Assembly (NCBI GenBank): GCA_965222895.1
Contig: CBDCVB010000002.1
Coordinates: forward strand, 2,294,001 to 2,358,000
DNA: 64,000 bases
Reading direction: 5' to 3'
Source of the DNA: Bin87 sp965222895
GTDB taxonomy: Bacteria > Chloroflexota > Dehalococcoidia > Lucifugimonadales > UBA3495
Made by a program: the position numbers and the translations under genes. This document shows, one piece after another, positions 60,046-64,000 of this stretch (position 1 is its first letter; every line of letters starts with the position of its first letter). Under the pieces are notes generated by a model. The model was not told where the DNA came from. It saw only the letters and a list, made by a program, of their open reading frames with translations, and did no database searches.

Positions 60046-61357
60046 TCAATGCCTTCAATCTCCAAAACCAACGGCGTCGTTTACACTCCCTCACCTGTTG
60101 TAGAGCAAATTCTCCAACAAGCCGGACTCCATAACCCCGACACTCTGGCGACAGCCACCATTTGCGAACCCGCCTGCGGCGACGGCGCCATACTACGCCC
60201 TCTAACGCGCCGCATCCTGCAAACCCTGCCCAAACACCAGGCCATAGCCACGCTCCAGCGGATCACGGCGTTCGACATCGACGCCGATGCCATCCACCAG
60301 TGCCGGCATCACCTCCAAAACATCCTCGCCGCATTCTACCCCCGCGAACGCATCGATTGGCAGGTCATCACCACCGACGCCACCATCCGGTCCACCACCC
60401 GTCAACTATGGGGCAAATTCACGCACGTGGTCGGCAACCCGCCCTATGTGCGTGTCCAGAACCTCGACGCCAGACGCCACCACATCAATCACGACTGGTA
60501 CACCGCCGCCGGGTCAACCGACCTCTACATCATCTTCTTTGAGCTCGGCATCAATCTCCTTGCCCCCCACGGCACCCTGACGCTCATCACTCCCAACAGC
60601 TGGCTCACCTCCCACAGCGCGCGGTTATTCCGCCAGTGGCTTACACACCAACACCGCGTTGACTCCGTCATCGACTTCCGGGAACACCGGGTCTTCCCAG
60701 CGCTTGGCACCTACACGGCCATCACCACCATCACGAAGGACGCAACTCCAGCGCCCATCCCCGTAACTCACCACAACGGCGAATCCGCACAACCGGCGGG
60801 CACCATCATCATCGACCGCCTGCAACCACGGGACCCCTGGACTCCAGCCACCGACCAACAGCGCACTCGCATCCACCAAATCAGGCTACGCGGACCCCAG
60901 CTCGGGCAGCTCGCGGATATCCACGTCGGCATCCAAACCCTAGCCGACGACGTTTTCATCCTGGACCACGCCCAATACCAACACCTGGAACCAGGCATCC
61001 TCCGTCCGATCGTCAAAGCATCCGTGATGCACAACGGCATCGATTGCACCGACCGACGCCTCATATTCCCGTACACGTCCACCGGCGCCCTGATACCCGA
61101 GACCACCCTCGCAGCTCAGTACCCAAACGCTTACCAACACCTTGACGAACACCGCGACTCTTTGCTGAGCCGCGACAAGGGTAAAACCCCACCCCAGCAC
61201 TGGTACAAATTCGGTCGCAACGTTTCCATACTCTCCGGCTTCGCGGACAAGATTGTCACACCGCCCGTCAGCCCACACCCTAACTTCCAGCTGCACCTGC
61301 AGCCCGACACCACGTTTTACGCGGGCTACTGCATCAAGCCCAAATACGGCTAACTTC

Positions 61358-62910
61358 TAGACCACAATATATTGAGCAACGTTGAGTTATGTTGACAAAC
61401 ACGCAACATCAAGCACCTGACCAGCGACCAAGCGACTCGTGCGACCCAGAACCCCACGCATCGCCGCAGTACCCTACCCCTTACTGGTCCGACACGATCG
61501 CCGCTTTCAGCAACTCACTCTGGCTGCCTACGGGAACCGCAGACCACGACTCGCTCATCAATACAACACAACCCTGGGACAGCAAAACCGCCGCCCACTC
61601 ATGGTTCTCAACCAACCGCATCCCCGCTCCTGATTCAGAACTCCCCAAGCTCTACTCGTCAGCCGCAGTTCAGGACTCCGCCACCCGCGCCACCGCCCGC
61701 GCCACCAAGCAACAGACACGCCGGATTCAGGTCTATCCGGACCGCTCCCAGAAACTCGCTATCAACACCTGGCTCACCGCCAGCCGTTGGACCTACAACC
61801 TTACCGCCGAGATCCTGCAGTCTGGCATCCCGGCCGTTTGGAAACATATCGCCAGCATGGTGATGCCCGAAATCAAAGCCCTGCATCCCGAATGGGATTC
61901 AGTTCCTTACCAAGTGAAGCGCACCGCAGTCAGGGACGCCTGCCGCGCCATGAGCAACGTCAAGACCTTCAACATGGAACTCAAGTCCGACCAAGCACAG
62001 GGCAAGCGAGCCGACGCAGAGTTCGCCGAACTCGGCTACCGCAGCCGCAAAAACCCCAAGCAGTCCTGCTACATACCGGACGACGCCGTGACGGAGCATG
62101 GCGTCTACCACACCATTCTCGGACCGCTGCGGATGGCCGAAGCCATCCCCGAGGGACACCAGGAATGCCGACTGGTACAGGAACGAGGCCTCTACTGGCT
62201 CATCGTTCCTTACCCGGCGCAACGCGACATTGAGACCCCAAGCGGTGATGGCGTAGTCGCGCTCGACCCCGGCGTTCGCACCTTTCTCACGTACTTTTCC
62301 GAAACCGACTGCGGCAAGCTCGGCCACCACGCCTTCGGCCGCATCCAGCGGCTCTGCCACTGGCTCGACGACCTCATCAGTCGCACCACCAAGGCACCCA
62401 ACCGGCGCAAGCGCCGGCAAATGCGCCGCGCACAGGCCCGAATGCGGCAGCGCATCATCAACCTGGTGGACGAGCTCCATTGGCAACTGGCTCGCTGGTT
62501 GACCAGCAACTACCGGATCATCCTCCTCCCTACTTTCGAGACCCACGACATGACCCGTCGCGCCGGCCGGAGAATCCGTAGCAAGACCGCCCGCATGATG
62601 CTCACTTTCCGCCACTTTGAGTTCAAGCAGCGCCTGCGGTGGAAAGCCTGGCAGCGCGGCGCATTGGTGCTCGACGTCGACGAGGCGTACACCAGCAAGA
62701 CCCGCAGCTGGGACGGTACCGTGAACACCAAATTGGGCAGCGCCAAGGTAATTCGAGACGAGAACGGTTTCGGTACGGACCGAGACGTAAACGGCGCCCG
62801 TGGGATATTTCTGCGGGCTTTGGGAGACAGCCCCTTCCTGCGTAGCTTGCTCACGCCGGTTGCATCGCAAACAACGGCCTCAGCGTAGAACGTTGTTCAG
62901 CGTTTAACTG
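61358..62910 (+). mobile_element. TnpB-only (IS1341-type) element
   Basis: Bounded by TAAC at 61351-61354 and 62906-62909, within the methyltransferase gene. No tnpA. Short hairpins at the left edge (GAGCAACGTTGAG) and right edge (AACGTTGTT) fit subterminal structures of IS200/IS605 ends. The 3' end should carry the guide (omega) RNA. Confidence 0.65.
61389..62888 (+). CDS. tnpB: TnpB RNA-guided nuclease, zinc-finger-less
   Basis: 499 residues. RuvC aspartate in GVVALDPGVRTFLTYF (about 290), glutamate in IILLPTFETHDMTRRAGR, last aspartate in GTDRDVNGARGIFLRALGD. The zinc-ribbon position reads EAYTSKTRSWDGTVNTKLGSAKVIRDENG: the cysteines found in relatives (TSKTCSWCG) are gone. The N-terminal 100 residues are unusual Ser/Pro/Thr-rich sequence; a start further in is possible. 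The nuclease triad is intact, so guided cleavage at a TAAC-like motif is possible. Confidence 0.85.
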   Translation: MLTNTQHQAPDQRPSDSCDPEPHASPQYPTPYWSDTIAAFSNSLWLPTGTADHDSLINTTQPWDSKTAAHSWFSTNRIPAPDSELPKLYSSAAVQDSATRATARATKQQTRRIQVYPDRSQKLAINTWLTASRWTYNLTAEILQSGIPAVWKHIASMVMPEIKALHPEWDSVPYQVKRTAVRDACRAMSNVKTFNMELKSDQAQGKRADAEFAELGYRSRKNPKQSCYIPDDAVTEHGVYHTILGPLRMAEAIPEGHQECRLVQERGLYWLIVPYPAQRDIETPSGDGVVALDPGVRTFLTYFSETDCGKLGHHAFGRIQRLCHWLDDLISRTTKAPNRRKRRQMRRAQARMRQRIINLVDELHWQLARWLTSNYRIILLPTFETHDMTRRAGRRIRSKTARMMLTFRHFEFKQRLRWKAWQRGALVLDVDEAYTSKTRSWDGTVNTKLGSAKVIRDENGFGTDRDVNGARGIFLRALGDSPFLRSLLTPVASQTTASA

Positions 62911-63099
62911 TCGGCATAGACCACGCCGCATTGCTCGAAGTGCTCAACTCGGATGACATGGACTTCTTCATCAACTTAACGTCCAAGTCGCTTTCCTCAG
63001 GATGGATGCATTACTCCAAAGCTTTCATCCAGCACTTCCCCATACCCCGCGACATCATCCCCGCCGGGAGTATGCCGAAACCGCTCATCTGAAACCAAT

Positions 63100-63330
63100 C
63101 ATTTCCAAAACTCCACCCCCACACCGCGAGGTATCCTACGACTACCATCAAACCCAAAACCGGCGCCACCAAGGGCACCATCTCCGTCGACAACATCAAC
63201 CTACGCTACCACGAGTCGCCGAGACCCCTCCCACGCGCCGGAACCCGACGCGTTCAGTCAAACCCACGGCGGTTCGTGTTTTCGACCAACACGAACCGCC
63301 GTCGGCTTTTTCTACTGACGTATCCAGAGG
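63100..63330. other. short coding-like stretch ending in a terminator
   Basis: TIKPKTGATKGTISVDNINLRYHESP (about 63142-63220) reads like a small protein but has no ordinary start codon; it may be a decayed gene end. The rest is leader and terminator. Confidence 0.3.
63266..63313 (+). terminator. strong factor-independent terminator
   Basis: ACGGCGGTTCGTGTT pairs exactly with its complement around TTCGACC, then CGGCTTTTTCT. Confidence 0.8.
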
Positions 63331-63582
63331 ATGCACACCATACGAGCCATCAACAATCGATCGTTCACACACCACGTTGCCGGCAACGCCCCTGGCGACG
63401 CCACTCTGCGCCAGCTCAACTCCAACACGCTGGAGCGACTCGACAACGCTACCCAAGACCAAAACCAAGTGATGCCCACTCGCGAACACGCACTTCTACT
63501 CGAGAAACTCGCGCTCGCCAACCGGATCAACACGAACAAACGAAACCTCGACAAACTGCGGCACCACCTGCCAGCTGCCTGA
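63331..63582 (+). CDS. helical protein, 83 aa
   Basis: ATG after AGAGG. LERLDNATQDQNQVMPTREHALLLEKLALANRINTNKRNLDKLRHHL is helical and resembles, in spacing and words, the frame at 63777-64000 (LERMGPIALDHIQATPILERELLLEVIDLTDRINANNREL), so they are paralogues. Function unknown. Confidence 0.6.
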   Translation: MHTIRAINNRSFTHHVAGNAPGDATLRQLNSNTLERLDNATQDQNQVMPTREHALLLEKLALANRINTNKRNLDKLRHHLPAA

Positions 63583-63635
63583 CCAAACCCTGGGCCACCA
63601 TCGCCAATTCGCCAAACGACAAGCAGACAAGCAAC

Positions 63636-63776
63636 ATGGTTGTTATCACCGACTCACGCACCATGGCCCGCAACCTGCACGAGAACGCCAGCATCAAGCA
63701 ATCCTTACAGAACACCTACGGCGCCGAAGCTGCATACCAGCAGGCCAAGCGCCTTGCCGAGCAATCCATCAAGTGA
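63636..63776 (+). CDS. small helical protein, 46 aa, followed by same-frame continuation
   Basis: MVVITDSRTMARNLHENASI then AAYQQAKRLAEQSIK and TGA at 63774-63776. The same frame goes on without another stop to the window edge. Could be an independent short protein or the N-terminal part of a longer one. Confidence 0.45.
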   Translation: MVVITDSRTMARNLHENASIKQSLQNTYGAEAAYQQAKRLAEQSIK

Positions 63777-64000
63777 TCATCAAACGCCAGCCAGCACTTT
63801 TTCGCAGAACGCGTCGCCACCCAAATCGACGAAGACTTTGCACAGTTTAACATCGCGTACCAGCACAACTCCAGCGTTCTGGAACGCATGGGTCCCATCG
63901 CCCTTGACCACATCCAGGCAACGCCCATCTTGGAACGCGAATTGCTCCTCGAGGTCATAGACCTCACCGACCGCATCAACGCGAACAACCGTGAACTCGC
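63777..64000 (+). pseudogene. paralogue of the 83-residue protein, no clear start, runs off window
   Basis: SSNASQHFFAERVATQIDEDFAQFNIAYQHNSSVLERMGPIALD..ELLLEVIDLTDRINANNREL follows directly after the TGA of the preceding frame. No ATG/GTG/TTG precedes the conserved part; the first is ATG at 63889. Partial at the right edge. Confidence 0.45.

Larger units (their letters stand above)
60049..63092 (+). pseudogene. Eco57I-like adenine methyltransferase gene split by TnpB element
   Basis: Part 1 (60049-61353, 434 codons): GVVYTPSPVVEQIL, ICEPACGDGAILRPL (SAM loop), FDIDADAIHQC and HVVGNPPYVRVQNLD (NPPY) form the Eco57I-type methyltransferase, and LADIHVGIQTLADDVFIL begins target recognition. 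It stops at GYCIKPKYG. Part 2 (about 62905-63092) resumes LTVGIDHAALLEVLNSDDMDFFINLTSKSLSSGWMHYSKAFIQHFPIP, the usual C-terminal end. The TnpB element lies between, with TAAC at each edge. Removing it leaves a frame error of one base, so the gene is probably dead. Confidence 0.85.

Overview
The window reads as a 64 kb accessory or mobile region of a moderately GC-rich bacterium, probably a Chloroflexota (SAR202/Dehalococcoidia-like) lineage. The pointers are a broken EF-Tu gene with Chloroflexota-like wording, a small zinc-ribbon protein of a type I associate with that phylum, and lipoproteins with Thr/Pro-rich linkers. This attribution is inference; no rRNA, tRNA or intact universal marker is present. 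The + strand is visibly C-rich and G-poor over long stretches regardless of gene direction. Several stretches that break this pattern are insertions (IS1182, HNH gene).

Layout. 0-22.5 kb: dense + strand run of small, mostly unrecognised genes (many zinc-ribbon or two-TM proteins, many TTG/GTG starts). Embedded in it are a DUF6283-like protein, a Nudix enzyme, an HSDR_N-like protein, an MNT-HEPN fusion, a SAM methyltransferase-like protein, a NADAR protein next to a macrodomain protein, an HNH nuclease, a truncated Fic gene and a coiled-coil DUF3782-like protein. IS elements (IS4-type, IS5-type, TnpB remnants) and a three-copy dispersed repeat cut through it. 22.5-25.5 kb: decayed TnpB, a basic zinc protein and a zinc-ribbon gene sharing a strong terminator. 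25.6-31.3 kb: type I restriction operon (HsdR plus a fused HsdM-HsdS) and a HEPN pair. 31.4-35.4 kb: the two ends of a serine recombinase encoded as divergent genes, a double zinc-ribbon gene and an intact large serine recombinase whose last codons lie in a collapsed type I-E-like CRISPR remnant. 35.4-41 kb: phage-like small genes, one split by an amber codon, and an 893-residue protein with three IS1595-type zinc-ribbon domains, bracketed by a direct repeat.

41.1-59.15 kb: a minus-strand type IV secretion-like cluster. In transcription order it encodes a PrgI/VirB3-like protein, a signal-peptide protein with a VirB2-like hairpin, a VirB4 ATPase, two lipoproteins, a Cys-rich exoprotein, an array of four VirB2-like pilins each fused to a four-cysteine ectodomain, and four more membrane or lipoproteins. 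No relaxase, VirD4 or VirB6 is visible, so it is either a partial conjugation system or a surface display machine. It is interrupted by an IS1182 element that itself carries an IS110 element with a candidate bridge RNA. 59.2-64 kb: an 800 bp ORF-poor, hairpin-rich stretch, an Eco57I-like methyltransferase gene split by a TnpB element, and small paralogous genes.

The most distinctive observations are the pilin-anchored four-cysteine ectodomain array (also tandem in a lipoprotein) with a recurrent GCAAAACG motif upstream; the IS110 non-coding region that contains words matching both its own target and its own end; the NADAR plus macrodomain pair without a visible DarT; the divergently split serine recombinase; the recombinase/CRISPR-repeat fusion; and the triplicated IS1595 DNA-binding module.
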